DNA from: an uncultured Bacteroidales bacterium | Lineage (GTDB): Bacteria; Bacteroidota; Bacteroidia; Bacteroidales; P3 | Length of the DNA: 13,129 nucleotides | NCBI GenBank assembly: GCA_947174375.1 | Contig: CAMWIS010000034.1 | Span: 1 to 13,129 of the forward strand | Reading direction: 5' to 3' | Shown here: positions 5,818 through 13,129 of the stretch, piece by piece | Layout: each line of letters begins with the position of its first letter | How positions within the stretch are numbered: the stretch's first letter is position 1 | The notes under the pieces: model-generated | The model's input: only the letters and a program-made list of their open reading frames with translations | Told to the model about the DNA's origin: nothing | The model's database searches: none | Program-made: the position numbers and the translations under genes

Positions 5818-8310
5818 ATGGGCAAGTTATTCTCGGCCATTTGGGGCCTCTTGTTAGTGGCGGTGTTGCCCGGCGTTGCGTTGGCGCAGACGGTGACCGG
5901 GAGCGCGGTGGACGCACAGAGCGGGGAACCCTTGCTGTTCGCCAATGTCGTGTTGGTAAAGGCGGCCGATACCACGCAGGTAACCGGTACGTCTTCCGAC
6001 GCGGAAGGGCGCTTCACGTTCAAGAAAATGGCGCCGGGCCGTTACTTCATTCAGATTTCCACGTTGGGCTACCATTTGGCCAATTCGGTGGCGTTCGACA
6101 TCAACGGCAAGGCCGACAGCGTTTCGTTGCAGCCTGTCCCGTTGACGCCCACGTCCTTGCAGTTGCAGGAGGTGGAGGTACGCGCCAAGCGGCCTATGGT
6201 GGAGATGAAGCCCGGCAAAATCGTCATGAACGTGGCGGAACACCTGGCGGCCACCACGGCGGAGAACGCCTACGAGATGCTGAAGAAGTTTCCGGGCGTG
6301 ACCATCGACAACAACGACAATATTTCGCTCAACGGCAAGGGGGGCGTTTTGGTCATGGTGGATGGCCGCAACACCTACTTGGGCGGCAAAGATTTGGTCA
6401 ACTACCTCAAGGCCCTGCCGGCGCGTTCGGTGTCGTCGATAGAGGCCATCGCCAACCCCTCTTCCAAATACGACGCCGAGGGCGTGGGCGGCATCATCGA
6501 CATCAAGACCGACCATAAGCGCGAGCGCGGTTTCAACGGTTCGGTGTCGGCGGGCGGCGGCTTGAACCTCCATCCGGTCAAGGGCGGCAGCGCCGACGGG
6601 TCGGTGGATTTGAACTTCCGCACCGAGAAAGTGTCGGTCTATGGCAACCTTTCTTATTGGTACTATAATTCGTCGAACCGCTATTACGACAAGACGACCT
6701 TTGCCGACGGCACGTCGCAGCAATATGCCGACGCTGACAAGGACTACGGCGTGTTGGATCAGGTTTCGCAGGGGATGTGGGCGCGTGCCGGCGTGGACTA
6801 TTATCCGACCAAGCAGGACGTTTTGGGCGTGGCCTACCGAGGCTCCGGCTATTGGGGACATATGCAAACGGGCTTGCCCACGCAGTGGCTCTATCCCACG
6901 GGCGACATCCGTTACAGCCTCATGCAGGCGGCCGATTCGCGCGACGCCAATCAGAACCACAACCTGACGGCCAACTACGAGCATACGTTCGACACGGTTC
7001 ACAAACGCAAGCTCTATGCCGATTTTACGTGGATGCGCGGAGAGGACGGCGGCCACGGCGACAATGCGTTGACCTATTACAACGGTGATTTCGGCGCGGT
7101 GTTGGGGCGGGAGGCCTATTATGTCGACAATCCGTCCATATCCGATGTTTATGCGCTGCGCGTGGACTACGAGCATCCGTTTTCGCAACAGAGCAAGTTG
7201 GAGGCCGGCGTCAAGTTCAGCTATGTGGATAATTACTATCAGAATATATACAATATGGACGGCTTGCGCGACACGAACCGCAGCAACGGTTATCTCTACC
7301 ATGAACTCATCGGCGCGGCCTACGTCATGTACAGCCACAACTTTACGAGCAAGACGAGCCTGCAGGTGGGGCTGCGCGGCGAGTTGACGGCCTTGAAGGG
7401 CTATAACCCCGAAATGGATTCGGCGCACGAACGCGTCTATGGCCGCCCGTTCCCCAATGTCAACCTCTCGCAGCAAATCGGGCAGAACCACCGGCTCAAC
7501 TTGTCGTACCGCTACCGGCTTACGCGGCCTTCGTACTACAACCTCAATCCGTTCATGACCCGTACCACCGCCTCGGACTACCACGGCGGCAACCCGAACC
7601 TGAACCCGGAATATTCGCACAACCTCGACCTGACCTATTCGTATAAATACAACCTGTTCATCACGGCGGGCTACGTGCATACCGACGGCAACATCAACAG
7701 CATGGCCTATTACCGCAAGGTGGGCAATTCGTACGTTGTGTACAGCATCCCGGAGAACATGGGGCAGGCCGATTTCGTCACGCTGTCGGTCAACGGCAAC
7801 TATACGTTCTTCGACCGTTGGCGGCTGCGGTTCTTCCTCTCGGGCTCCTACGGACACCGGACGTTCGACTATGCGTTGCCGGAGGGCGGCTACAGCCACG
7901 AGGACGTGCGTTGCTACGACGCCACGGCCTGGCTGGGCACGGATGTGGACATCATCAAGACGCTGACGGCCGAACTCTCGGTATGGGCGAAACTGCCGTC
8001 GCAGAATATGTTTAGATACACGCGACCCTACGTGAATATGTCCCTGTCGATTAAAAAGACGTTCTTCAAGGAGAAATTGAGCGTGACGCTGACGGCCAAC
8101 GACCTGTTGAACATGGCCTGGTCGGAGACGGCGCGCTATCCCGACGGCACGGTCAGCGACATGGCTTTCCGTCAGGGCGGGCAGCAGCTATCGCTGTCGG
8201 TGTCGTACAATTTCGGCAACAACAAGCTGATGCGTTCGCGCCGGCAAGGCAAGGAACTGGAGGAAAGCGGCCGCATGGGCGGCGGCAACAACGGTGGCGG
8301 CGGGCGGTAG
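5818..8310 (+). CDS. Outer-membrane beta-barrel protein, TonB-dependent-receptor-like (OMP_b-brl_3 type)
   Basis: This is an 830-residue precursor. ATG 5818 is preferred over an in-frame TTG at 5797, because it gives a clean signal peptide (MGKLFSAIWGLLLVAV, then ALA-Q with cleavage after residue 23) and avoids overlap with the GntR stop. Residues about 24-105 form a carboxypeptidase-regulatory-like beta-sandwich (GEPLLFANVVLV and DAEGRFTFKKMAPGRY). Residues about 125-235 form a plug domain (LKKFPGVTIDNN, VMVDGRNTYLGG, IEAIANPSSKYDAEG, GIIDIKT). The rest is a barrel rich in alternating aromatic residues, ending in a Gly/Asn/Arg-rich tail. No SusD partner is present, so it is not a SusC-type glycan system. 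Its place behind the GntR gene suggests a role in export or envelope upkeep together with the ABC protein. The ligand is unknown. Confidence 0.9.
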   Translation: MGKLFSAIWGLLLVAVLPGVALAQTVTGSAVDAQSGEPLLFANVVLVKAADTTQVTGTSSDAEGRFTFKKMAPGRYFIQISTLGYHLANSVAFDINGKADSVSLQPVPLTPTSLQLQEVEVRAKRPMVEMKPGKIVMNVAEHLAATTAENAYEMLKKFPGVTIDNNDNISLNGKGGVLVMVDGRNTYLGGKDLVNYLKALPARSVSSIEAIANPSSKYDAEGVGGIIDIKTDHKRERGFNGSVSAGGGLNLHPVKGGSADGSVDLNFRTEKVSVYGNLSYWYYNSSNRYYDKTTFADGTSQQYADADKDYGVLDQVSQGMWARAGVDYYPTKQDVLGVAYRGSGYWGHMQTGLPTQWLYPTGDIRYSLMQAADSRDANQNHNLTANYEHTFDTVHKRKLYADFTWMRGEDGGHGDNALTYYNGDFGAVLGREAYYVDNPSISDVYALRVDYEHPFSQQSKLEAGVKFSYVDNYYQNIYNMDGLRDTNRSNGYLYHELIGAAYVMYSHNFTSKTSLQVGLRGELTALKGYNPEMDSAHERVYGRPFPNVNLSQQIGQNHRLNLSYRYRLTRPSYYNLNPFMTRTTASDYHGGNPNLNPEYSHNLDLTYSYKYNLFITAGYVHTDGNINSMAYYRKVGNSYVVYSIPENMGQADFVTLSVNGNYTFFDRWRLRFFLSGSYGHRTFDYALPEGGYSHEDVRCYDATAWLGTDVDIIKTLTAELSVWAKLPSQNMFRYTRPYVNMSLSIKKTFFKEKLSVTLTANDLLNMAWSETARYPDGTVSDMAFRQGGQQLSLSVSYNFGNNKLMRSRRQGKELEESGRMGGGNNGGGGR

Positions 8311-8312
8311 AT

Positions 8313-10805
8313 TTATGCCAGCGGCAGCCGCAGCACGAAGTGTGCGCCGGAGAGGGCTTCACCGGCCTCGGTCGGGGTGGCGGGCGCGAAGGTGAGCGCG
8401 CCCTGCATCCCTTCGGCCAAACGGCGGCTGATGGCCAGGCCCAAGCCGCTGCCCGCCGAACGGGTGGTGAAGTGCGGCTCAAAAATCCGTTCCTGCCGTT
8501 CGGGCGCGATGCCGGGGCCGTTGTCCCGCACGTGGAGCAGAAGGCAAGTCTCTTGGAGGCTTGCCTTTATGTTTATCTGCGGGTGCGGCGTTGCGGCCTC
8601 CTCCTGGGCTTGCACGGCGTTGCGGAACAGGTTGGTCAGGATCTGGCGCAGCCATTGCGCGTCGGCGCGGATGGCCGTATCACGGGGCAGGTCGAACGAG
8701 AACGCGGTGGGTGCGGGAAACAGCGAGGCCGCGCTCTCCACGGCTTCGCGCACGTCGAGGGTTTGCAGTTGCGGCTGCTGCCACAGGGCCAGTTGCGAGA
8801 ACGTGTCGGCCATGTGGGTCAGGGAGGCGATTTGCGTGCGCAACAGGTCGGCGAAGCGGGTCAGCCGCGCCTCGAAGTCGGGCCGGTGGTCGTGGTAGGC
8901 GCGTTCCAACTGTTGCATCTGCAATTGGAGCGGCGTCAACGGGTTCTTGATTTCGTGCGCCACCTGCCGCGCCATCTGTTGCCACGCGCTTTGGCGCTCG
9001 GCTTCGGCCAGCTGGCGGATGCTGTCGGCCAGCTGCGCGGTCATGCGGTTGTATTGGTCCACGAGCGAGCCGATTTCGTCCTGCGCCCGCCACACGAGCG
9101 CCGGCGGCGCGGAGAGCCTGTCGTCGGTCAGTTGCAACGCGCCCATCTGACGGCTCAGCAGTTTGAGCGGCCGCGTCACGTAGCGCGAGAGCAGGTAGGC
9201 GGCCAAGAGGGTCAGCAGGCTGATGCCCACAAAGAGGCTGAGGTACGCGCCCCAATAGCGGTGCATGACGGTCTGCCAGTTGAGGTTGTCGCGGTTGTAG
9301 GGCAGCATGACGTAGCCCAGGATGTCGTTGTCGGCGTTGCGCAGGGGCGCATAGGCCGTCAGCGTCGGCTCTTCGCGGATCAACAGGTGGCTGTTGCGCG
9401 CCTGCAACTCGCGGAAGAACGGCTGGCGGCAGAGCGGTTGCGGCCTGTCGGCCGAAGTGAGGCTCGACAGCAGGAAATGGCCATCGCGGTCGTACAGGTA
9501 CAGGTCGGTCAACAGCACGCGCGCGAGTTCGTTCAGATAGCGGCCGGTTTGGGTCAGCACCGTGTCGGGGGCCGTGCCGTCGGCCGGGCGGCTGCGGTTG
9601 GCCATCGGGAATGCGTCCGGCGTAAAGTCCATGAAGCGCGACTCCAAGGCCGTGAGCGCCGAAAGGCTTTTCTCCTTGAGCCGGTCGGTCTGTTCGTCGC
9701 GGTCTATTTCGCGGATAAAAAACAGCGAGACGATGCCCAAAATGGCGAAGGCGCAGGCCACGAGCCCGAAAATCGTATATTGCAGGCGTTTGGCGTAGGT
9801 CTTGGCCTTGAACAGCGTGTTGCGGTGCAACAGGCTTTCGAGCAGGAAGCCCGCCACGAAGAAAAGGCAAAGGAAAAACGAGCCGTAGTAGAGCAGCGTC
9901 ACCGGTTTGAGGGCCGGCGCCGTCACGATGAGCAGTCGCCCCGGCGACAGTTCGAGCACGCAATGCAGATAGCCGTCCTGCCGTATGAACACCGGCGTTT
10001 CGGCGGTCAAATCCCGCTCGCTGATGTCAAAGTCGTAGAGGTAATGGCCGCGGCGGTTCCACAGCACGCCATCCACATAATAGGCGTAGGAATAGGCGCC
10101 CGGCATCTCCATGCGCGGCTGGTTGATTTTCGAGCGTCCCCATTCCGCAAAGACGTAGAGCGGGTTTGAATCGGCCATGCCCGCCGGGTCGTCCGTCAAC
10201 ACCCCGGCATACAGATAGGAGTTGTATTCCACGCCGTAGTTCATCGCATACAGGCCGTCGCAGTCGGTCTCCTGGCCGATGCGGTCGATTTTTTCGGCGA
10301 AAAAGTCGAGGCAGGGCACGATGTCCGACGGGTCTATCTGCAAGGATTCGTCGCTGCGGCAAAGCGTCAGGTAGAAATGATAGCCGCGCCAGTGGTTCGT
10401 AAAATACCGTTGCCGGAGATAGGCGTTCAGGCTGTCCAAGGCCGCGCCGTCTTCGTCCGTGCCGTTGAGGGCGGCCGCCAGGGCGCAGGCGGTAGAGTCG
10501 GTGGGCAACGGGGCCACGCGTTCGGCAAACAGCCGTTCGCTTTCCCAGTCGCGCGGGTCGGCCATGCGTTCGGTCCATTGGCGCAGTTGCTGCCGTTCGG
10601 CGCGTTGCCTCAGGCACAGCACGACCACGCTTACCGCCGCCGTGTAAACGAACAGGAACCCGATGGCGAAACGGCCCGCCGCGCGGCCGCGCTTCGTCAG
10701 CCACCGGGCGCCGAGCCGGTACAGGGCGTAGCCGACCGCGCACAGCGCCATCAGCCACACCGCCGTCAGCCAAGGGGTCGTTCCTGTCAGATATCCGAAA
10801 TCCAT
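8313..10805 (-). CDS. Membrane sensor histidine kinase, NtrY-like
   Basis: The protein has 830 residues from ATG 10805; a longer GTG start at 10838 would place the -7 element inside the gene. There are five predicted membrane segments: about 10-30, 45-65, 300-322, 341-363 and 513-536. Positively charged loops after segments 1 and 3 imply two extracytoplasmic regions, 66-300 and 365-512. A HAMP linker follows, then the phosphoacceptor motif VAHEIKNPLTPL with H617. The ATPase domain has N729 in FRNAVQAQ, DNGPGIA at 761-767, then FEPHFTT and GSGLGLAISRRL. The NPLTPL form is typical of NtrY/NtrB-like kinases. No response regulator lies in the window, so it is an orphan. The gene converges on the barrel gene with only 2 bases between the stops. 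Confidence 0.92.
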   Translation of the reverse strand: MDFGYLTGTTPWLTAVWLMALCAVGYALYRLGARWLTKRGRAAGRFAIGFLFVYTAAVSVVVLCLRQRAERQQLRQWTERMADPRDWESERLFAERVAPLPTDSTACALAAALNGTDEDGAALDSLNAYLRQRYFTNHWRGYHFYLTLCRSDESLQIDPSDIVPCLDFFAEKIDRIGQETDCDGLYAMNYGVEYNSYLYAGVLTDDPAGMADSNPLYVFAEWGRSKINQPRMEMPGAYSYAYYVDGVLWNRRGHYLYDFDISERDLTAETPVFIRQDGYLHCVLELSPGRLLIVTAPALKPVTLLYYGSFFLCLFFVAGFLLESLLHRNTLFKAKTYAKRLQYTIFGLVACAFAILGIVSLFFIREIDRDEQTDRLKEKSLSALTALESRFMDFTPDAFPMANRSRPADGTAPDTVLTQTGRYLNELARVLLTDLYLYDRDGHFLLSSLTSADRPQPLCRQPFFRELQARNSHLLIREEPTLTAYAPLRNADNDILGYVMLPYNRDNLNWQTVMHRYWGAYLSLFVGISLLTLLAAYLLSRYVTRPLKLLSRQMGALQLTDDRLSAPPALVWRAQDEIGSLVDQYNRMTAQLADSIRQLAEAERQSAWQQMARQVAHEIKNPLTPLQLQMQQLERAYHDHRPDFEARLTRFADLLRTQIASLTHMADTFSQLALWQQPQLQTLDVREAVESAASLFPAPTAFSFDLPRDTAIRADAQWLRQILTNLFRNAVQAQEEAATPHPQINIKASLQETCLLLHVRDNGPGIAPERQERIFEPHFTTRSAGSGLGLAISRRLAEGMQGALTFAPATPTEAGEALSGAHFVLRLPLA

Positions 10806-10808
10806 GCA

Positions 10809-10816
10809 CAAATATA
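10809..10816 (-). promoter_or_regulatory. -7-like element very close to the kinase start
   Basis: On the minus strand this reads TATATTTG, a perfect TAnnTTTG, separated from ATG 10805 by only three bases. If it is used, the transcript would begin at or just inside the start codon, giving a leaderless mRNA. The -33 region is poor. Chance occurrence in this A+T-rich gap is possible. Confidence 0.4.
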
Positions 10817-10827
10817 GAAAAAATCCG

Positions 10828-10858
10828 TTTCCCGACACGATTAAAATGTGTAAATTCG
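10828..10858 (+). promoter_or_regulatory. Likely promoter of the MFS gene
   Basis: TTTC at 10828-10831 and TAAATTCG at 10851-10858 are 19 bases apart. This fits the Bacteroidetes promoter with one mismatch in each element. It ends 19 bases before the ATG at 10878. It overlaps the upstream region of the divergent kinase gene, so the two promoters could interfere. Confidence 0.45.
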
Positions 10859-10877
10859 CGCGGTTTTACAATGTGTC

Positions 10878-12068
10878 ATGGCTACGGAACAACATACGGA
10901 AAAACTGTGGAATAAAGAATATTGCAAGATGATGTGCAGCAATTTCATGCTGTACTTCTCTTTCTATCTGCTCTCGCCCCTGCTGCCGATTTATCTGGCC
11001 GACCGCTTTCAGGCCGACAAGGATACGATCGGCCTCGTGTTGTCGGGCTATGTCATCGCGGCCTTGCTCATCAGGCCGTTCAGCGGCTTCATCGTCGATA
11101 GTTTCGACCGCAAGAAGGTGTTGATGCTGTTTTTCTGCCTCTTTTTCGTCTGCTTCGCCGGCTATTTCGGCGCGGTGACGCTGCTGTTGTTCGCCATCGT
11201 CCGCACGTTTCACGGCCTCCCGTTCGGCGCCACGACGGTGGCCAACAGTACCGTGGCCATTGACGTGCTGCCGTCCTCGCGCCGCAATGAGGGCATCGGG
11301 TATTACGGCCTGAGCAACAACCTGGCGATGGCCATCGCGCCCTCGGCGGGCATTTGGGTTTATTCGCTGACCGACAGTTTCCTGTTCCTTTTCGCGATAT
11401 CGTTGGTGGCCGCCGGGCTCGGGTTCTATTGCACCACCACCGTCCGCATCCCCGAAAGGCAGAAGGTGACGGGGCGCCCGCCCATGAGCCTGGATCATTT
11501 CTTCCTGACCCGGGCCTGGCTGATGGCGCTCAACATCATGCTGTTCGGGCTTTGCTGGGGCGTGATGAGCAATTATGTGGCCATTTACGGCAAGGAGGTC
11601 TTCGGCATCACCAACGGTACGGGCGTCTTTTTCGCCTTGCTCTCCATCGGGCTGGTCGTCTCGCGGCTCTACGGCGCCAAGTCGTTGCGCGAAGGGCATC
11701 TGGCGGAGAATGCGTTGCAGGGCGCGCTCATCAGCACGGTGGGTTACACCTTGTTTTTCCTCTCGCCCGCCGCGTGGGCGTATTATGCCTCCGCCCTGTT
11801 GATAGGCTTGGGCAACGGGCGTATGTATCCGGCCTTCCTCAATATGTTCATCGCCGTGGCGCGTCACGACCAGCGGGGTACGGCCAATTCCACGATTTTG
11901 GTTTCGTGGGATGTGGGGATGGGTTTCGGCATCCTGCTCGGCGGCGTCCTGATTGAATATGTGGGCTATTCGGCGGCCTTCGGCGTCACGGCCCTTTCGC
12001 AGCTCACCGGCGCCCTGCTGCTATTGTTCGTCACCCGCCGCTTTTTCGCGTCCCGCCGGCTGAGGTAG
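10878..12068 (+). CDS. MFS transporter, drug/sugar-efflux-like
   Basis: This is a 396-residue major facilitator with about 12 hydrophobic segments and a short cytosolic N-terminus. The family motif A is visible at residues 70-80 as GFIVDSFDRKK, with D74 and R78, in the loop between segments 2 and 3. The next loop holds RTFHGLPFGATTVANS, a motif B-like stretch with the conserved arginine of segment 4. The length is normal for the proton-coupled efflux branch. Substrate cannot be read from sequence. The gene is divergent from the sensor kinase across 72 bases and is followed by an unrelated toxin-antitoxin-like pair, so it is probably a single-gene unit. The ATG at 10871 is out of frame and was not used. 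Confidence 0.9.
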   Translation: MATEQHTEKLWNKEYCKMMCSNFMLYFSFYLLSPLLPIYLADRFQADKDTIGLVLSGYVIAALLIRPFSGFIVDSFDRKKVLMLFFCLFFVCFAGYFGAVTLLLFAIVRTFHGLPFGATTVANSTVAIDVLPSSRRNEGIGYYGLSNNLAMAIAPSAGIWVYSLTDSFLFLFAISLVAAGLGFYCTTTVRIPERQKVTGRPPMSLDHFFLTRAWLMALNIMLFGLCWGVMSNYVAIYGKEVFGITNGTGVFFALLSIGLVVSRLYGAKSLREGHLAENALQGALISTVGYTLFFLSPAAWAYYASALLIGLGNGRMYPAFLNMFIAVARHDQRGTANSTILVSWDVGMGFGILLGGVLIEYVGYSAAFGVTALSQLTGALLLLFVTRRFFASRRLR

Positions 12069-12086
12069 GGGGAGGTTTAAAGAAAA

Positions 12087-12102
12087 ACAACCTAAAAGTT
12101 GT
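12087..12102. promoter_or_regulatory. Dyad overlapping the toxin-antitoxin promoter
   Basis: ACAAC (12087-12091) and GTTGT (12098-12102) flank a CTAAAA centre. The right arm contains the TTG (12099-12101) that would serve as the -33 element, so a bound antitoxin could block the promoter. The same hairpin followed by a T-rich stretch could instead help end the MFS transcript. Confidence 0.4.
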
Positions 12103-12129
12103 ATTTTAAAAAATCTTTTATTATCTTTA
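12099..12129 (+). promoter_or_regulatory. Promoter of the toxin-antitoxin-like pair
   Basis: TTG at 12099-12101 and TATCTTTA at 12122-12129 are spaced by 20 bases. The -7 element differs from TAnnTTTG only in its last base. The first gene starts at 12156, leaving a leader of about 20 bases. Confidence 0.55.
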
Positions 12130-12155
12130 CGGTACAATTTCAAGCATAACGTAAT

Positions 12156-12707
12156 ATGACTTTTGACCGTATTACACAGGATGGCCGCCTTTGGGCAACA
12201 CGTTATGAGGGGTATTCGGACAATGCGCTTGACACCTTGTTTGAACAATGGAACGATGTTGTATGGCTACGGGATTTTTTTAAGGCTAATTTGGATGACC
12301 TCATTTCGTATTTCAAGATAACGGATGTAAATGAAGCCATCTACGATACCATAGAAGATAGCGAACGCCTGCAATGTCTGATTATGGATATTTCGCCGGC
12401 GGCTGATTTGGACAAGATTTTCCGTCCATTGGAGAACAGCCGGTATGCCGATGTTCTGCTTGGCAAAGAGAAGGCGCGGTTGCAAAATACAGTCAGGCAT
12501 GCGTCATGGCTCAGGATATATGCTATCAAGTTGGAGCCCGGCATCTATGTCATTACAGGTGGCGCTATCAAGTTGACGCGCACCATGCAGGAACGTGAAC
12601 ACACGCTTTTGGAGCTGGGGAAGATGGAGAAAGTGAGGAATTTTTTGCTTGAACAAAGGGTTGTGGATAAGGACGCTTTTATCGATTATATGAGTGAATT
12701 ATCATAA
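12156..12707 (+). CDS. HigB/RelE-like toxin candidate, first gene of a TA pair
   Basis: This is a 183-residue soluble protein, longer than a typical 90-120 residue RelE/HigB toxin. The C-terminal half has the pattern of Gp49/HigB-like RNases: HASWLRIYAIKL around residues 115-125, then YVITGGAIKLTRTMQ up to 145, then ELGKMEKVRNFL. R120, K139 and R142 are candidate RNA-binding or catalytic residues. The N-terminal about 100 residues (FEQWNDVVWLRDFF, AIYDTIEDSERL) are acidic and helical, a Bacteroidetes-specific extension of unknown role. A helix-turn-helix gene follows 36 bases after the stop, the HigB-HigA order. Base composition is clearly more A+T-rich than the upstream genes, a sign of transfer. 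Toxicity is inferred, not shown. Confidence 0.7.
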   Translation: MTFDRITQDGRLWATRYEGYSDNALDTLFEQWNDVVWLRDFFKANLDDLISYFKITDVNEAIYDTIEDSERLQCLIMDISPAADLDKIFRPLENSRYADVLLGKEKARLQNTVRHASWLRIYAIKLEPGIYVITGGAIKLTRTMQEREHTLLELGKMEKVRNFLLEQRVVDKDAFIDYMSELS

Positions 12708-12730
12708 TATATACCTGTGGATACGGGAGA

Positions 12731-12736
12731 AAGGAG
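12731..12736 (+). promoter_or_regulatory. Shine-Dalgarno site deciding the antitoxin start
   Basis: AAGGAG lies 7 bases before the in-frame ATG at 12744. It rules in favour of that start over the in-frame GTG at 12717, which has no such site. Another ATG at 12739 is out of frame. A strong site here could help keep antitoxin in excess of toxin. Confidence 0.6.
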
Positions 12737-12743
12737 TTATGAA

Positions 12744-13052
12744 ATGAAAGAAGTGATTGCGCGAATAGAACGTCATCGGTCCGCCACACCGTCCCGTTGG
12801 CGAGAGAAGGCTGAGTGGCGGTTGCAGAACAAATCGTGGCTGCGGCACTCTCAGCATATCGCCATGCTCATGCTTGATAAGATGGAAGAAATGGATATGA
12901 CACAGAAACAATTGGCCGGGTTGATGGGGTGCAGTCAACAATATGTGTCAAAAGTGCTGAAAGGGCAGGAAAATCTATCGCTTGAAACCATGGCGAAGAT
13001 TGAAGACTGCCTGCATATCAATATTATCATGAAAGAATTGGAAATGGCATAA
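12744..13052 (+). CDS. XRE-family helix-turn-helix antitoxin candidate
   Basis: This is a 102-residue protein from ATG 12744. The C-terminal part (about residues 50-95) is a clear Cro/C1-type helix-turn-helix: MTQKQLAGLMGCSQQYVSKV with a helix-turn-helix at AGLMGCSQQYVS, then LKGQENLSLETMAKIEDCL. The N-terminal about 45 residues are basic and rich in tryptophan and arginine (SRWREKAEWRLQNKSWLR), a likely toxin-contacting or dimer segment. It sits downstream of the toxin-like gene as HigA follows HigB. It probably binds the dyad near the shared promoter to repress the pair. The alternative is a stand-alone XRE regulator. Confidence 0.8.
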   Translation: MKEVIARIERHRSATPSRWREKAEWRLQNKSWLRHSQHIAMLMLDKMEEMDMTQKQLAGLMGCSQQYVSKVLKGQENLSLETMAKIEDCLHINIIMKELEMA

Positions 13053-13062
13053 GAATTTCCAT

Positions 13063-13070
13063 TATCTTTG
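13063..13070 (+). promoter_or_regulatory. -7 element of the last gene
   Basis: TATCTTTG is a perfect TAnnTTTG, ending 7 bases before the ATG at 13078. A TTG at 13038-13040 is 22 bases upstream, slightly longer than the usual spacer. Confidence 0.55.
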
Positions 13071-13077
13071 CAAAATT

Positions 13078-13129
13078 ATGCGAGGGAACACTTATCGGGC
13101 GGATGAATTGCTGATGCGGTTGGCGCGGG
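13078..13129 (+). CDS. 5' end of an unidentified gene
   Basis: An ATG at 13078 opens a frame that runs off the right edge (17 codons, MRGNTYRADELLMRLAR). It is supported only by the -7 element upstream and by the return to GC-rich codons after the A+T-rich TA pair. No family can be named from this much sequence. Confidence 0.4.
   Translation, partial: MRGNTYRADELLMRLAR

Noticed and set aside
5854..7899. Long minus-strand open frame of 681 codons opposite the barrel gene
   Set aside because: Arg/Val/His-rich shadow of a well-supported outer-membrane protein, with no promoter and no recognisable motif.
8340..10169. Long plus-strand open frame of 609 codons opposite the sensor kinase
   Set aside because: It is antisense to a protein with full kinase motifs, has low-complexity Arg/Gly/Gln-rich composition and matches no fold. 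It is an artefact of high GC at codon position 3.
10806..10838. GTG start for the kinase at 10838
   Set aside because: It would put the TATATTTG element within the coding region and adds 11 residues with no family support; ATG 10805 is simpler.
10866..11867. Minus-strand open frame opposite the MFS gene
   Set aside because: Its translation is His/Gln/Glu-rich and repetitive, the usual mirror of a hydrophobic membrane protein; the plus strand has clear MFS motifs.
12717..12743. GTG start for the antitoxin at 12717
   Set aside because: The AAGGAG site at 12731-12736 is correctly spaced only for ATG 12744.

Overview
The window looks like part of a Bacteroidales chromosome, most like the GC-rich Rikenellaceae/Alistipes group. 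Three things point there. Promoter-like sites carry the Bacteroidetes -7 element TAnnTTTG (for example 3606-3613 with TTTG 20 bases upstream, 3389-3396 on the minus strand, and 13063-13070). The protein families are typical of the phylum: an outer-membrane beta-barrel receptor with a carboxypeptidase-regulatory-like N-terminus, a DUF4143-type AAA ATPase and a short YtrA-type GntR. Most genes are GC-rich and few have a strong Shine-Dalgarno. The genus is inference only. I saw no tRNA, rRNA, CRISPR array or transposase gene.

Layout. (1) 1-2163, plus strand: the distal part of an arsenic operon, with the C-terminus of an ArsF-like subunit, an ArsG-like permease, a glutaredoxin-like CxxC protein and an ArsP/UPF0718 permease. 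The genes are joined by TAATG and ATGA overlaps, except for one 18-base gap. The operon ends in a perfect 30-base palindrome. (2) 2199-3371, minus strand: a stand-alone AAA ATPase, whose promoter region holds two copies of a palindromic operator-like box. (3) 3475-3555: three copies of a 17-base sequence at an exact 32-base period, possibly the residue of an IS21-type end. (4) 3582-8310, plus strand: a promoter and operator candidate, then an ABC ATPase fused to its own membrane domain, a YtrA-type GntR repressor and a large outer-membrane beta-barrel protein. (5) 8313-10805, minus strand: an orphan NtrY-like sensor kinase with two predicted periplasmic regions, converging on the barrel gene with a 2-base gap. 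(6) 10878-12068, plus strand: an MFS transporter, divergent from the kinase. (7) 12156-13052, plus strand: a toxin-antitoxin-like pair, toxin first, visibly richer in A+T than its surroundings. (8) 13078 to the end: the start of an unidentified gene behind a good -7 box.

How the genes work together. The arsenic block fits reduction and export of trivalent aromatic or methylated arsenicals: ArsF with its missing upstream partner reduces nitrophenyl arsenicals, ArsG exports the amino product, ArsP exports organoarsenite, and the CxxC protein supplies or carries thiols. The ABC-GntR-barrel operon looks like an effector-controlled envelope module: the short GntR probably represses the promoter at 3582-3613, and the ABC fusion and the barrel would act at the inner and outer membranes. 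The neighbouring kinase may sense the envelope, but nothing in the sequence ties it to that operon. The most unusual items are the ABC ATPase-permease fusion, the two sets of repeated DNA motifs between 3399 and 3555, and the kinase start codon lying 3 bases from a -7 element.
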